Shown here piece after piece: positions 14,574-22,871 of a DNA stretch of 39,674 bases. Positions within the stretch are counted from its first letter, which is position 1. Each line of letters starts with the position of its first letter. A model generated the notes under the pieces. The model was not told where the DNA came from. It did no database searches and saw nothing but the letters and a program-made list of their open reading frames with translations. The stretch is from a virus, in the IMG/VR virus record IMGVR_UViG_3300009085_000445, positions 1 through 39,674 of that record; one strand, written 5' to 3'. A program made the translations under genes and the position numbers.

Positions 14574-15413
14574 ATGCCAGACACACAAAATCTAATCTAC
14601 GCGCAAGCGTACAGCCAGAATATTATGCAGTTAGCACAGCAGAAATATTCAAAACTGATCAACACAGTCTATATGAAACCAAACGTCAGGGGGAAAACCT
14701 TCTTCCAAGACCAAATTGGCTCATGGGCAATGGAGATCAAAGGCAGTCGCAACACCCAAACACCTAACAATGACCCGGCATTAGCCAGACGTATGGGCAT
14801 CATGGTCGACTACCATGACAACAGATTGTTAGACAGAGGCGATGAACTTAAGACTATCTCTGACCCAAGAAGCGCTTACACAATCGCCGCCGCACAATCA
14901 TTAGGACGAAAAATTGACGATGTCATCCTAGCCGCTATGCCGGGAACAGCATACTATGGCGAAACCGGATCATCCTCAACGACCAACAGCAACATTGTTC
15001 TCGCAACAGTCGCAAGCATCACGCTCGCGAGAATCATCGCTGTGAAAAAGAAGTTAGACGATTCAGACGTTGAGATGGAAGACCGATACTTCGTAACAAA
15101 CACCACGTTATTAAACAACCTTCTTGATGTCACTGAAGCCACAAGCGCAGACTACAACAGCGTCAAAGCTTTAATCAGAGGCGAGATTGATACTTGGATG
15201 GGATTCAAATGGATCATGTCCACGCGCGTCCCAAGCGGTAACATCGGGTTTGCTTATCAAAAGAACGGAGTCTGCGTGGCAATGGCTTCCGCCCCTATGG
15301 TAAGAACAGACGAAAGACCTGACCTGTCTTATTCTTGGCAAGTCTACTATGAATTAAACATCGGTGCTGTTCGTCTAGAAGAAGAAAAAGTAGTTGTTTT
15401 AAACGAAGGTTAA
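14574..15413 (+). CDS. Major capsid protein
   Basis: 279 residues. Start MPDTQNLIYAQAYSQNIMQL, an F-loop-like GKTFFQDQIGSW, RRMGIMVDYHDNRLLDRGDE, and an ending SYSWQVYYELNIGAVRLEEEKVV are typical of the HK97-fold capsid family found in Bordetella-phage-like podoviruses. A good ribosome binding site (AAAGGAGAT) and its location after the scaffold gene support the call. No maturation protease was recognised nearby. The protein is shorter than T7 gp10. Confidence 0.88.
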   Translation: MPDTQNLIYAQAYSQNIMQLAQQKYSKLINTVYMKPNVRGKTFFQDQIGSWAMEIKGSRNTQTPNNDPALARRMGIMVDYHDNRLLDRGDELKTISDPRSAYTIAAAQSLGRKIDDVILAAMPGTAYYGETGSSSTTNSNIVLATVASITLARIIAVKKKLDDSDVEMEDRYFVTNTTLLNNLLDVTEATSADYNSVKALIRGEIDTWMGFKWIMSTRVPSGNIGFAYQKNGVCVAMASAPMVRTDERPDLSYSWQVYYELNIGAVRLEEEKVVVLNEG

Positions 15414-15465
15414 CCTATAGGGATAACCAACAAACCAAGCGCTATAGGCGCAAAAGGAGAACAAC

Positions 15466-15930
15466 ATGACAGCATATGTAGGAGCAAACACAACCAAGTT
15501 CGATGCAGGCGGTTCAGGGGACAATTGTATCAGCGACGGATATATCAAAACTGTTGAAAAAATCTGGATGGACTCGCTTACATTCACAAGCGTAGCCTTA
15601 TCAACAGCCGATACGATCAAGATCGCATCTATTCCGCCAAACAAAAAGATCACCGGAGTAGAAGTCTACTTCCCTACGCTCACGCCGACAACAAGCACGA
15701 TTCTCGTTGGCGTAACCGGAGATACGGACAAATTCATCAACGCCCCAAGCGTTGACATCAACGCATCATCCGTTGTCGCAGGCGTCGGCAAAGTTGTAGG
15801 AAACAATCCTGATGGATTCCAATACGTAACGACTGGATCAACAAATACAAGCATCTATTTGATGATCGGTGTCACAGCAATAACAGCACCAACAACCGGG
15901 ACTATTAAAACCATCGTAAGGTACACCTAA
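15466..15930 (+). CDS. Probable capsid decoration protein
   Basis: 154 residues behind AAAAGGAGAAC. It is a beta-rich, Thr/Ser/Gly-rich protein with ADTIKIASIPPNKKITGVEVYF and STILVGVTGDTDKFI, a pattern (TADTIxxxxIPxNxxI, VGxxxDTDKFI) seen in phage structural proteins that follow the capsid gene. The guess of a head decoration or cement role rests on position and composition. A strong hairpin (15945-15969) follows it. Confidence 0.6.
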   Translation: MTAYVGANTTKFDAGGSGDNCISDGYIKTVEKIWMDSLTFTSVALSTADTIKIASIPPNKKITGVEVYFPTLTPTTSTILVGVTGDTDKFINAPSVDINASSVVAGVGKVVGNNPDGFQYVTTGSTNTSIYLMIGVTAITAPTTGTIKTIVRYT

Positions 15931-15944
15931 CTAGGTACGCGGAA

Positions 15945-15969
15945 GGGGGGTGGCGTCATGCCACCTCCC
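15945..15969 (+). other. Strong RNA hairpin after the capsid block
   Basis: A 10-base-pair stem with one G-U pair (GGGGGGTGGC against GCCACCTCCC) around a GTCAT loop. There is no T-run after it, so it is not a standard intrinsic terminator. It may stabilise the upstream capsid messages or reduce read-through into the tail genes. Confidence 0.6.
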
Positions 15970-15988
15970 AACCGGTCAAAGGACATTT

Positions 15989-16588
15989 ATGGCAATATCA
16001 AAGACAGAACTCATCAATAAAGCGCTGACACAAGTCGGTGCGGCACCTATTGTCAACATAGATGACGACTCAAACAACGCAAGGATCGTTAGCAACGTCT
16101 ACGAAATATCACTAAGGTCAATCCTAAGCGAATGCAAATGGAACTTCGCAACCAAACGCGTAAAACTAAGCGATGTATCAAACACAGTAACGCTAGACTG
16201 GTACGATACCGGCGAGGTGTACGTCTACCAAAAGCCGGCAGACGTGATAAAGATATTCGGCGTCACATCGCCATCAGCGTCGTTCCGTGAAGAAGGCGAC
16301 TACATCATCTCAGATACAACCGGATTAGGTATCCGATATGTCTACTACCTAGATCAACCTAGCAAGTACACAGCGCAATTCATTGAGGCATTCATAGATA
16401 AGCTATGTTCCGACATCGCGTACATGATCGTCAACTCCGCGACCCTTGGCGAGAAATATAAAACTTTATACGAAAAACTATCTTTGCCAAAAGCCATGTC
16501 ATCCAACTCGCAAGTGGGTGTTCAGCAGATATTGCAAGATGACGCTTGGGAATACGCAAAGTATAACAACACTCAGGCGAACTCATGA
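15989..16588 (+). CDS. Head-tail adaptor / tail tubular protein A-like (T7 gp11-type)
   Basis: 199 residues from the ATG at 15989, which follows AAAGGACATTT; an upstream in-frame ATG (15950+) would run through the hairpin. The block ISKTELINKALTQVGAAPI, then WNFATKRVKL, EVYVYQKPADVIKIFGV and FIDKLCSDIAYMIVNSATL, fits gp11-like adaptors of podoviruses. It would sit between portal and tail hub. In T7 the partner gp12 gene is adjacent, but here it is 7.4 kb away (24045). The stop forms ATGA with the next gene. Confidence 0.8.
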   Translation: MAISKTELINKALTQVGAAPIVNIDDDSNNARIVSNVYEISLRSILSECKWNFATKRVKLSDVSNTVTLDWYDTGEVYVYQKPADVIKIFGVTSPSASFREEGDYIISDTTGLGIRYVYYLDQPSKYTAQFIEAFIDKLCSDIAYMIVNSATLGEKYKTLYEKLSLPKAMSSNSQVGVQQILQDDAWEYAKYNNTQANS

Positions 16589-16869
16589 CAGAAAAGAAAG
16601 TCTTCTCAGCGTCAGATGCCGCGCCTGTTGTCCTATACGCCAAGAGGGACGGGAATTCGCAACTCGCACACCCTATCATTGGCGACACAAGCGGATATCT
16701 AATAACAAGCCCATCATCTGGAATGATCATACCAAGACATGATGAACAGGTTATTGACGAATCCGCAGCCCCGGCATTGACAACAATAACCTATAAACTA
16801 AGCAATGTTACTGTGGCAACAAAAACTATTGCCGTCTCTGGAACAACAACAACAATAACTTTAAGCTAA
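16585..16869 (+). CDS. Small structural protein, hypothetical
   Basis: 94 residues, coupled to the adaptor by ATGA. Beta-rich, Ser/Thr-rich, ending TVATKTIAVSGTTTTITLS. No family is recognised. It is probably a tail or baseplate component by position. Its stop overlaps the next ATG by one base. C-rich codon use still matches the head genes. Confidence 0.5.
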   Translation: MTEKKVFSASDAAPVVLYAKRDGNSQLAHPIIGDTSGYLITSPSSGMIIPRHDEQVIDESAAPALTTITYKLSNVTVATKTIAVSGTTTTITLS

Positions 16870-17057
16870 TGGCAAACAAATACGATAAAATCTTAGGTGA
16901 ATACAGAGAAGATGATGCGGCTGGGAAATATGTTGATAAAACTGGCGATACAATGACAGGTGAATTAATAATTAATTCTACTGGGACAACTTCATTAACA
17001 GCGAATAAAGATATAGTTATTAAAGCAGGGCAAAAATTAATATTAGATGGAGCTTAA
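16869..17057 (+). CDS. Short tail-fibre-type protein with DKTGDTMTG motif
   Basis: 62 residues. It contains YVDKTGDTMTGELII, a motif that is very common in phage tail fibres where it marks a trimeric fibre segment, followed by SLTANKDIVIKAGQKLILDG, a beta-type repeat. It lacks a C-terminal receptor domain, so it may be a fibre base or linker used with the protein from 17061. From this gene on the codon use becomes AT-rich. Confidence 0.6.
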   Translation: MANKYDKILGEYREDDAAGKYVDKTGDTMTGELIINSTGTTSLTANKDIVIKAGQKLILDGA

Positions 17058-17060
17058 TCG

Positions 17061-18434
17061 ATGAAATATTATCCGCATAGATTAATAAAAGGAGTTGCAG
17101 CGACTATTCCATTTCAATTATCGACTGGAGATACGACTCCTACTAATAACTCTAATATGTATTCAGTAGCGTGCAGTTCTAATGGAAGCGTAGTAATAGT
17201 CGCAACAGATGTTTGCGTTTGTATATCAACAGACTATGGTCTTAAATATCGTCCAAGACTTCCAAGGGTAAATGCTTATGCAAGTTATTCTTCTGTCGCT
17301 TGTGATTCTGATGGAAGCTTTTTTATTGTCGCTGAAACTAGTGGTAGATTATATACCTCTTCAGACAGCGGAGTTACTTGGACTGAAAGACAACCCTCCG
17401 GAAACGTAGATAAAGCTTGGGTATCAGTTTCTTGTGATTCAGATGGAAGTAATCTCATAGCAGCAGTAAACTCAGGAAGATTATACACATCTGCAGATAG
17501 TGGAGTCAACTGGACAGAACGTCAGCCGGGAGGAGATGCAGATTTGGCTTGGAGAGATGTTGCATCTGATGATGATGGAAGCAATTTAATAGTTTGTGTT
17601 TATGGAGGAAGGCTATACACTTCAAGTGATAGTGGAGTCAACTGGACGGAATGTCAGCCGGTTGGAGATGCAAACGCAAATTGGGCTTGTGTTGCTTCAG
17701 ACTCTGATGGAAGTAATTTATTCGCCTGTATATACGCTGCAAGAAGCTGGATGTCTACAGATAGTGGAGCAAACTGGACAGTAACCACAGTACATGGAAC
17801 AAATAACCTGAACTATACAGATGTAGCAATAGACTCAGACGGAAGTCATATTACAGTTTGCGCTTCTTCAAACAATTTTTATTATTCGTCAAACAGTGGA
17901 AGCAGTTACACCGTAAACAACTTATCTCCTAGTCAATCAAACACAAAAACGTGTATAAATTCTGATGGAACTTATTGTTACGTTGTTGTTTCTGGGAATG
18001 GAATTAAAGTAGGAATATCTTATGCAGGATTTACACAATATCAACCTCAAAAACAAGCTATCGCGATTTACCAAGATGGAGTGTTATTTGGAGTTTCTAC
18101 GAATGAACTGGCAAACGTAATTTCAGACATATACACTCTTCTTTTAACAGCAAGCGAAACAGATGCAAACAGTATTATTCTTGTTAATATTACGACTGCC
18201 TTAAATTCATATAATAGGTTATACATAGAAACTGTTTCTCAAGAACTTTCATCTGCTCCAACATTAACAAGCTCTATTTATGAAAAGATTACAGCGATAT
18301 TTCAGTATCTTTTCTTCAAGAGAACAGTTACAGCTACAACGGAAACTTTATTTAAAAATGACTCTTCTACTTCTTTAGGTACAGCAACGATATCAGATGA
18401 TTCTACAACAGTGACAAAAACAAAGGTCAGTTGA
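17061..18434 (+). CDS. Asp-box (BNR-like) beta-propeller tail protein
   Basis: 457 residues. Asp boxes of the form SxDxGxxW occur at about residues 100-107, 144-151, 188-195 and 232-239, with degenerate ones near 55 and 277. The spacing is 44 residues, and each repeat contains xSDGSNLIVxVxxGRLYTS, giving a six-bladed-looking propeller as in sialidases and YCF48-like proteins. The C-terminal 100 residues (IYEKITAIFQYLFFKRTVTA, then a strand-rich ending) resemble the attachment domain of phage baseplate proteins. It is probably a receptor-binding or glycan-binding tail protein. No catalytic residues for a sialidase can be named. Blades are similar at DNA level. Confidence 0.75.
   Translation: MKYYPHRLIKGVAATIPFQLSTGDTTPTNNSNMYSVACSSNGSVVIVATDVCVCISTDYGLKYRPRLPRVNAYASYSSVACDSDGSFFIVAETSGRLYTSSDSGVTWTERQPSGNVDKAWVSVSCDSDGSNLIAAVNSGRLYTSADSGVNWTERQPGGDADLAWRDVASDDDGSNLIVCVYGGRLYTSSDSGVNWTECQPVGDANANWACVASDSDGSNLFACIYAARSWMSTDSGANWTVTTVHGTNNLNYTDVAIDSDGSHITVCASSNNFYYSSNSGSSYTVNNLSPSQSNTKTCINSDGTYCYVVVSGNGIKVGISYAGFTQYQPQKQAIAIYQDGVLFGVSTNELANVISDIYTLLLTASETDANSIILVNITTALNSYNRLYIETVSQELSSAPTLTSSIYEKITAIFQYLFFKRTVTATTETLFKNDSSTSLGTATISDDSTTVTKTKVS
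17358..17753 (+). repeat. 132-base tandem propeller repeats
   Basis: Three direct copies of a 132-base unit encode the best-conserved blades. Two copies share nearly identical stretches around GATAGTGGAGTCAACTGGAC (near 17499 and 17631). Recent duplication or gene conversion is likely. Confidence 0.7.
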
Positions 18435-18634
18435 TGGTAGGAAGAGTATTAATATGGAATGAGCCAGATGGGGAAATATCAAGTGTGGATAAATATCAAT
18501 TCTCTACACTCTTTTCTCCAAGTTGGCTAATGAGAACACCGAAGATATACTTTTTTGGATGTTCTTCGACAGAGCCTGATGTTATAGATTTTATGACTAA
18601 CAATATTTTAGTAGGAAGGTTAACTAGTGGCTGA
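18431..18634 (+). CDS. Hypothetical protein, 67 residues
   Basis: Not recognised. It starts ATGATG across the stop of the propeller gene, so it is coupled to it. The sequence MMVGRVLIWNEPDGEISSVD is followed by aromatic-rich and Ser-rich segments with no membrane helix. Possibly a small chaperone or accessory of the adhesin, by position only. Confidence 0.55.
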   Translation: MMVGRVLIWNEPDGEISSVDKYQFSTLFSPSWLMRTPKIYFFGCSSTEPDVIDFMTNNILVGRLTSG

Positions 18635-18719
18635 CAATGATACCTATATAGTTTTTGAAGATAGTAAAATGAAAATATATGTTGATGGAGTCTTGGTTAT
18701 CGAGGCAGATGAAACATGA
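18627..18719 (+). CDS. 30-residue peptide with GTG start
   Basis: GTG at 18627 follows AGGAAGG at seven bases and overlaps the upstream stop; its own stop forms ATGA with the next gene. The product (MADNDTYIVFEDSKMKIYVD, then GVLVIEADET) looks like two beta strands. The perfect coupling on both sides supports it being translated. Unknown function. Confidence 0.5.
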   Translation: MADNDTYIVFEDSKMKIYVDGVLVIEADET

Positions 18720-19051
18720 CATGGACACTATACAAGGATTTGATATTAGATACGTTGAAGTCGAAAGGAATACTGGCAACAGATTCAAGTGGAAAAGTCA
18801 TAGAAGGAACGATAGCATCTTTAATCGCTACGGCTGTTTCTGAGAACGAAACTCCGACTCCTGCTACTAATGGAGTTCAACTTATATTTACAACAGCGAA
18901 TAATTATACAGCAGGAACGCTTAAAGTATATCTGGATGGATTAAGGCAAATTAAGAATGTTGATTATACGGAAACAACGAGTTCAACCTTTACAATGGCG
19001 GTTGCTCCAGACGCCGATGAGGTATTATGGGTAGACTATTACAAGGCTTAA
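18716..19051 (+). CDS. Small tail fibre-associated protein, 111 residues
   Basis: Coupled by ATGA to the peptide upstream. The C-terminal half, FTTANNYTAGTLKVYLDGLR then VDYTETTSSTFTMAVAP and a final VDYYKA, is a beta-sandwich pattern often found in phage fibre and baseplate proteins (a TxxxxxAGxLxVYLNGxRQ block). The N-terminus is an amphipathic helix. It overlaps the large fibre gene by 25 bases. Confidence 0.6.
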   Translation: MTWTLYKDLILDTLKSKGILATDSSGKVIEGTIASLIATAVSENETPTPATNGVQLIFTTANNYTAGTLKVYLDGLRQIKNVDYTETTSSTFTMAVAPDADEVLWVDYYKA

Positions 19052-21711
19052 TTATTTTTATGTTATCTGTTTCTTTAGCTTATGCAGCAGACCCTAAAGC
19101 TAACAAGATAAGGATTGATGATGCTGGGAGCAAGTATTCTAGCACTAATGTTGAAGGTGCGTTACAAGAGATTCCAAGCATAGGCACAACAACGCCTACA
19201 CTTGGGAATATACTTGTTTCTGATGGATTAGAATTTAATTCTGTTGTTATGACAGGCGATGCAACGATAGGAAGTACAGGAGAATTGTTCGCTGATTGTG
19301 AATCTATTACAGGGAGTGCCGACCTCTGCGATGGAAGTGATGACGGAGGAGGTGGCGGTGGGGCATTAAGCGATTTAACGGATATAGGGACAATAAACTA
19401 TACGGACAGATACGCTTTGATGGCGGATGGGACTGATTACGAAAGTAGAGAGTTAGTGGAAGCCGATATCAGCGATTTACAGGCATACCTAACAGCCGAG
19501 GTCGACCCAACAGTCGACACAGAGGGAGAGATTGAGGGAATATTAGGCATAGGTTTTGGGGATAGTAAAGTAGCAACATCAGGATATATTTTAGTAGCAG
19601 ATGGCACAGATTTTGAGAGTGATAATACAGTAACAGTAGATACTGTTAACGGAAGAATAGGAATTAATACCGTTCCTTTATATACTTCTCATATAGTGGC
19701 AAATCCAGATTCGGAAACTTTTTATGGTCAATATATTGATATGAACTCCTCAACTACTTATTCTGAGGAAGTGAATTTTGTAGGATTATATCAAGACATT
19801 GATGTGACAGATTCCACATCTACAGCAGATTATTATTTATCTGGACTGTATAATAATATTTCTGCAACTTTAACACAAGGAGAAGAAGATTATTTTGGTG
19901 TCTATGGATTAAAAAATACAGTATCTGTTGATGTTGGGACGACTGCACCCACAGCAGGGTCTGTTTCGGGAAGTTCTAATCAAGCAGTATATTTAGGAGA
20001 TTCCTACGCAGATGTATATGGATATATTAACGAAGCAGATTGCCAACAATCAAGTGGTAAATGTTGGGGGTCGTCAAATGTCGCTTTAAGCAGTATAGTA
20101 ACAGCAGTCGGAATAGCTTCATATGCAGAATCTACCAATGGTGATGAGGTTGATTTTCTTGCATTAGGAGCAGGAAATATACAGTTTATAGAGAAAGCAT
20201 CTGAAGCAAACCCAGATGCAGGGTATGGAAGAATATGGGTTAAAAACGAAACACCAAATACTTTATGGTTCACAGATGATGCTGGTTCTGACCATCAGTT
20301 GGGAGCGGGTTCTGGAACTGGAGATATAGAAACCGTGGGCGACTGTACTACTGGTGCTTGTTTCACAGGGGCAAGTGGAACAACGCTTTCAAGCAACACA
20401 GATTTGATTGTTGACTTGGATAATGACGCTAACGGCACAGAGAGTTTTCAAGTTAGAGATGGCGGTGATGCTGTTGTAGCCGAGATAACCGAAGCTGGTG
20501 CATTACAGATAGACTCAAATTTAACAATAGGTGCTAATGGAGATGTTGACCATACGATAACTTTTGATGGGAACACTTCAGATGGAGTCATCACTCACGA
20601 TGAGGACAATGATATAATTAATTTTGATAGTAATATTGCCAATGGTAGCGATGCCGCAGTAGACGCATCTACTGGTTTTTATAGTGCTTCATCTTTTACA
20701 GGAACTGCGGCGAAACAAATATATGCCACTCCTGTCAACAATCCTGGGTCTTCCACGACTAATAGTGATTGGATTGGTATAGCTGGGTATTCTTATCTTG
20801 TTGGAGATACAAATTTTAGTACAGGAACGAGGTCTGCTGGGTTATCTTTTGGTTCTTATGGACAAGCGTTTGGCACAGGTGGAAGCACGAGTATGGATTG
20901 GATAGCGATAACGGCATTTGGTATGGGTGGTTATGGGACAATTGGAAATGCTAAAGATGTTTATGGATTGCGAGTTGTATCGGTTGATAATAATTCCACG
21001 GCAATAATGGGGGGTATTTCTGGCGGAAATACTAATACCATGACTAATGCTTATGGTATTAAAATTGAAGGAACTGATGACGGAACAGGACAGAACACCA
21101 TAACAACAGCTTACCAACTTTATATAGAAGCAAACACGCATACTGGTTCAGGGGGAGATGATAAAAACATTATTACAAATGAGTACATGGCTTATATAGA
21201 TGCTCCTACCGAAGCAACGAATAAGTATCAAGTTGCTTTAGGTGGTACAGGAGCAGGCACTGGTATTTGGTTTAATGGAGCAACAGGGAACAGGATATTT
21301 GCTTCTGCGACTGGTGTGATGGATGTGGCTATTGGAACAACAACCAAGTTCCAAATGTCAGCAACAGGATTTGGTTATCCCACAGGAGTTGGAGTAGGTG
21401 CAACTGTGGCACAAGGGACAAGTAAGGCAACAGGGGTGACGATAAATACTCCCACAGGACAGATAACCACGCATAACGCTACGCTAAACGCAGCAACGAT
21501 TGTATCGTTTACAGTAACCAACAGTTCTATGGCAGCAACAGATTTAGTTATCTTAAACCATAAAAGTGGTGGAACGCTTGGGGCATACACGCTTAATGCG
21601 GCTGCCGCTGCCGCTGGTTCGTTCCAAATTAATTTAAGGAATAATACAGCAGGGAACTTAGGAGAAGCGTTGGTCATCCTATATTCCATAATCAAAGGCT
21701 CAACGAATTAA
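19027..21711 (+). CDS. Large tail fibre / adhesin with predicted signal peptide
   Basis: 894 residues, Thr/Ser/Gly/Asp-rich, with a Gly stretch at about 107-112 (SDDGGGGGGA), repeated LTDIG-type segments and a C-terminal domain (VTINTPTGQITTHNATLNAA, then LNAAAAAAGSFQINLRN) that resembles C-terminal fibre domains of other phages. The N-terminus MGRLLQGLIIFMLSVSLAYA-AD reads as a clear Sec signal peptide, which is odd for a virion protein. The ATG at 19027 has GATGAGG upstream; an ATG at 19060 would remove most of the overlap but shorten the signal. It is either secreted to the envelope or derived from a bacterial surface protein. Confidence 0.7.
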   Translation: MGRLLQGLIIFMLSVSLAYAADPKANKIRIDDAGSKYSSTNVEGALQEIPSIGTTTPTLGNILVSDGLEFNSVVMTGDATIGSTGELFADCESITGSADLCDGSDDGGGGGGALSDLTDIGTINYTDRYALMADGTDYESRELVEADISDLQAYLTAEVDPTVDTEGEIEGILGIGFGDSKVATSGYILVADGTDFESDNTVTVDTVNGRIGINTVPLYTSHIVANPDSETFYGQYIDMNSSTTYSEEVNFVGLYQDIDVTDSTSTADYYLSGLYNNISATLTQGEEDYFGVYGLKNTVSVDVGTTAPTAGSVSGSSNQAVYLGDSYADVYGYINEADCQQSSGKCWGSSNVALSSIVTAVGIASYAESTNGDEVDFLALGAGNIQFIEKASEANPDAGYGRIWVKNETPNTLWFTDDAGSDHQLGAGSGTGDIETVGDCTTGACFTGASGTTLSSNTDLIVDLDNDANGTESFQVRDGGDAVVAEITEAGALQIDSNLTIGANGDVDHTITFDGNTSDGVITHDEDNDIINFDSNIANGSDAAVDASTGFYSASSFTGTAAKQIYATPVNNPGSSTTNSDWIGIAGYSYLVGDTNFSTGTRSAGLSFGSYGQAFGTGGSTSMDWIAITAFGMGGYGTIGNAKDVYGLRVVSVDNNSTAIMGGISGGNTNTMTNAYGIKIEGTDDGTGQNTITTAYQLYIEANTHTGSGGDDKNIITNEYMAYIDAPTEATNKYQVALGGTGAGTGIWFNGATGNRIFASATGVMDVAIGTTTKFQMSATGFGYPTGVGVGATVAQGTSKATGVTINTPTGQITTHNATLNAATIVSFTVTNSSMAATDLVILNHKSGGTLGAYTLNAAAAAAGSFQINLRNNTAGNLGEALVILYSIIKGSTN

Positions 21712-21720
21712 AGGAGAAAT

Positions 21721-22059
21721 ATGAAAAAGATTCTATATGTATTATTGGTTTCAACTATAGTTTTTTGGGGAGTCTTTAGCTATGCCGAGTGGACAACCGA
21801 CAAGGATAGTGCGTTAGCTGAACTTCTGCAGGAAAGGATTATGCTTGAAAGGAACATCCAAGACTTTATTAAGGCAGGACATACGGAGCTTACTACGACC
21901 AAGATACTGAAATACCTTGACGAGAAAGAGAAGCAGTTGTTATTAAACGCATTGGTTGATGAAAAGGTTGTTACTCAAACGCTCAAACAAGCAGAAGCTG
22001 ACGCAGTTTCTGATAACATAGATACAGCAATAACCAGTTTAAATTCTTTAAAGGAGTAA
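21721..22059 (+). CDS. Secreted or periplasmic helical protein, 112 residues
   Basis: Behind AAAGGAGAAAT. The N-terminus MKKILYVLLVSTIVFWGVFS ending YA-EW is a signal peptide; the rest is a charged coiled-coil region (LAELLQERIMLERNIQDFIK and EKEKQLLLNALVDEK). No lipobox. It could be an envelope factor in lysis, or a partner of the signal-bearing fibre upstream. Not recognised as a family. Confidence 0.55.
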   Translation: MKKILYVLLVSTIVFWGVFSYAEWTTDKDSALAELLQERIMLERNIQDFIKAGHTELTTTKILKYLDEKEKQLLLNALVDEKVVTQTLKQAEADAVSDNIDTAITSLNSLKE

Positions 22060-22062
22060 AAA

Positions 22063-22236
22063 ATGTCAGACGTAAAAAGAGTCCAAGAGTTTAGTATCGT
22101 TATGAAAGTAAAGGGAGAGGAAAAAATGGGATTCTCTATTGATGGAGAGGATACGCCACTAGATTTAGTAAAGACCATTCAGAACAGGTTTCTTCAGGTA
22201 TTGTTAGAACTTAACGTTGTTGACAATGCTTCATAG
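22063..22236 (+). CDS. Hypothetical protein, 57 residues
   Basis: 57 codons behind AAAGGAGTAAAAA. Begins MSDVKRVQEFSIVMKVKGEE, looks like a small alpha/beta protein and has no membrane helix. Not recognised. It is the second gene of the small-gene run leading to the holin-like genes. Confidence 0.55.
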   Translation: MSDVKRVQEFSIVMKVKGEEKMGFSIDGEDTPLDLVKTIQNRFLQVLLELNVVDNAS

Positions 22237-22257
22237 CCAACTAGGGACATTAATCTT

Positions 22258-22464
22258 ATGGATGATAAGCTTGCTCGTAATATCTCTCACATTATTGTCA
22301 TTATGCGGTGGAATAAGCCGACCGAACAATGGCGAATGATAGGAGAGAATGGGAACACGATTCAAGAATTTTTCAACTGTGAGAATATGTGCAAGATATT
22401 TCCAAGATTAGACAAGAAGAAAGACAACAAATACCAAATCCTATTGAGGAAGTTTGATGGGTGA
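22258..22464 (+). CDS. Hypothetical protein, 68 residues
   Basis: Not recognised. The ribosome binding site (AGGGA at 12 bases) is weak. The product is basic, with a Trp-rich middle (MRWNKPTEQWRMIGENG) and Lys-rich tail. It overlaps nothing and lies 8 bases before the next gene. Confidence 0.45.
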   Translation: MDDKLARNISHIIVIMRWNKPTEQWRMIGENGNTIQEFFNCENMCKIFPRLDKKKDNKYQILLRKFDG

Positions 22465-22472
22465 GGTAGAAA

Positions 22473-22871
22473 ATGGAATGGGATAAGAAAGAGAGGAGAA
22501 AAGTGCCACAACATAGTGAACCGCTAGCCGAGTGCATGGAAAGGTATAAAGCTATCTGTGACAAACTGGATGGATTAATAAATAGGTTGGATAAGATCAA
22601 TGGACGATACGACGCTCATCTTTTGGAATCAATAACTTATCGTTCAGCCGTTGATTCGCATACAAAGAAGTTTGAGCAGATGGAAGACCAGACTCGATGG
22701 ATTATAGGAATACTTGTATCTCTTATAGTAACAATTCTTATCCAAATATCAACCTTCGCATTTTTATGGGGGCAACTCACGAAGACAGTCGAATCAAGTC
22801 AAGACAGGTTAACACAAATAGAACAAATTCATCCAAGAGTAACAAGTGGAGGGATACCGATAAATAAATGA
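22473..22871 (+). CDS. Single-pass membrane coiled-coil protein, XhlA/holin-like
   Basis: 132 residues. An N-terminal amphipathic coiled coil (DKLDGLINRLDKINGRYDAH) is followed by a transmembrane segment at about 76-100 (WIIGILVSLIVTILIQISTF) and a short polar tail. The layout resembles XhlA-type hemolysin or holin-associated proteins, which help endolysin cross the membrane. GAGGT upstream. The stop forms ATGA with the decarboxylase-like gene. Confidence 0.6.
   Translation: MEWDKKERRKVPQHSEPLAECMERYKAICDKLDGLINRLDKINGRYDAHLLESITYRSAVDSHTKKFEQMEDQTRWIIGILVSLIVTILIQISTFAFLWGQLTKTVESSQDRLTQIEQIHPRVTSGGIPINK

Noticed and set aside
15414-15448. CCTATAG/CTATAGG inverted repeat after the capsid gene
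   Set aside because: Stem of only 7 mostly AT pairs, long loop and no T-run; too weak for a terminator call.
17358-17753. CRISPR-like array
   Set aside because: The period is 132 bases, continuous coding, and without spacers of equal length.
17061-18434. Diversity-generating retroelement template or variable repeat
   Set aside because: Repeats encode propeller blades in frame; no reverse transcriptase gene or adenine-biased repeat pair was found.
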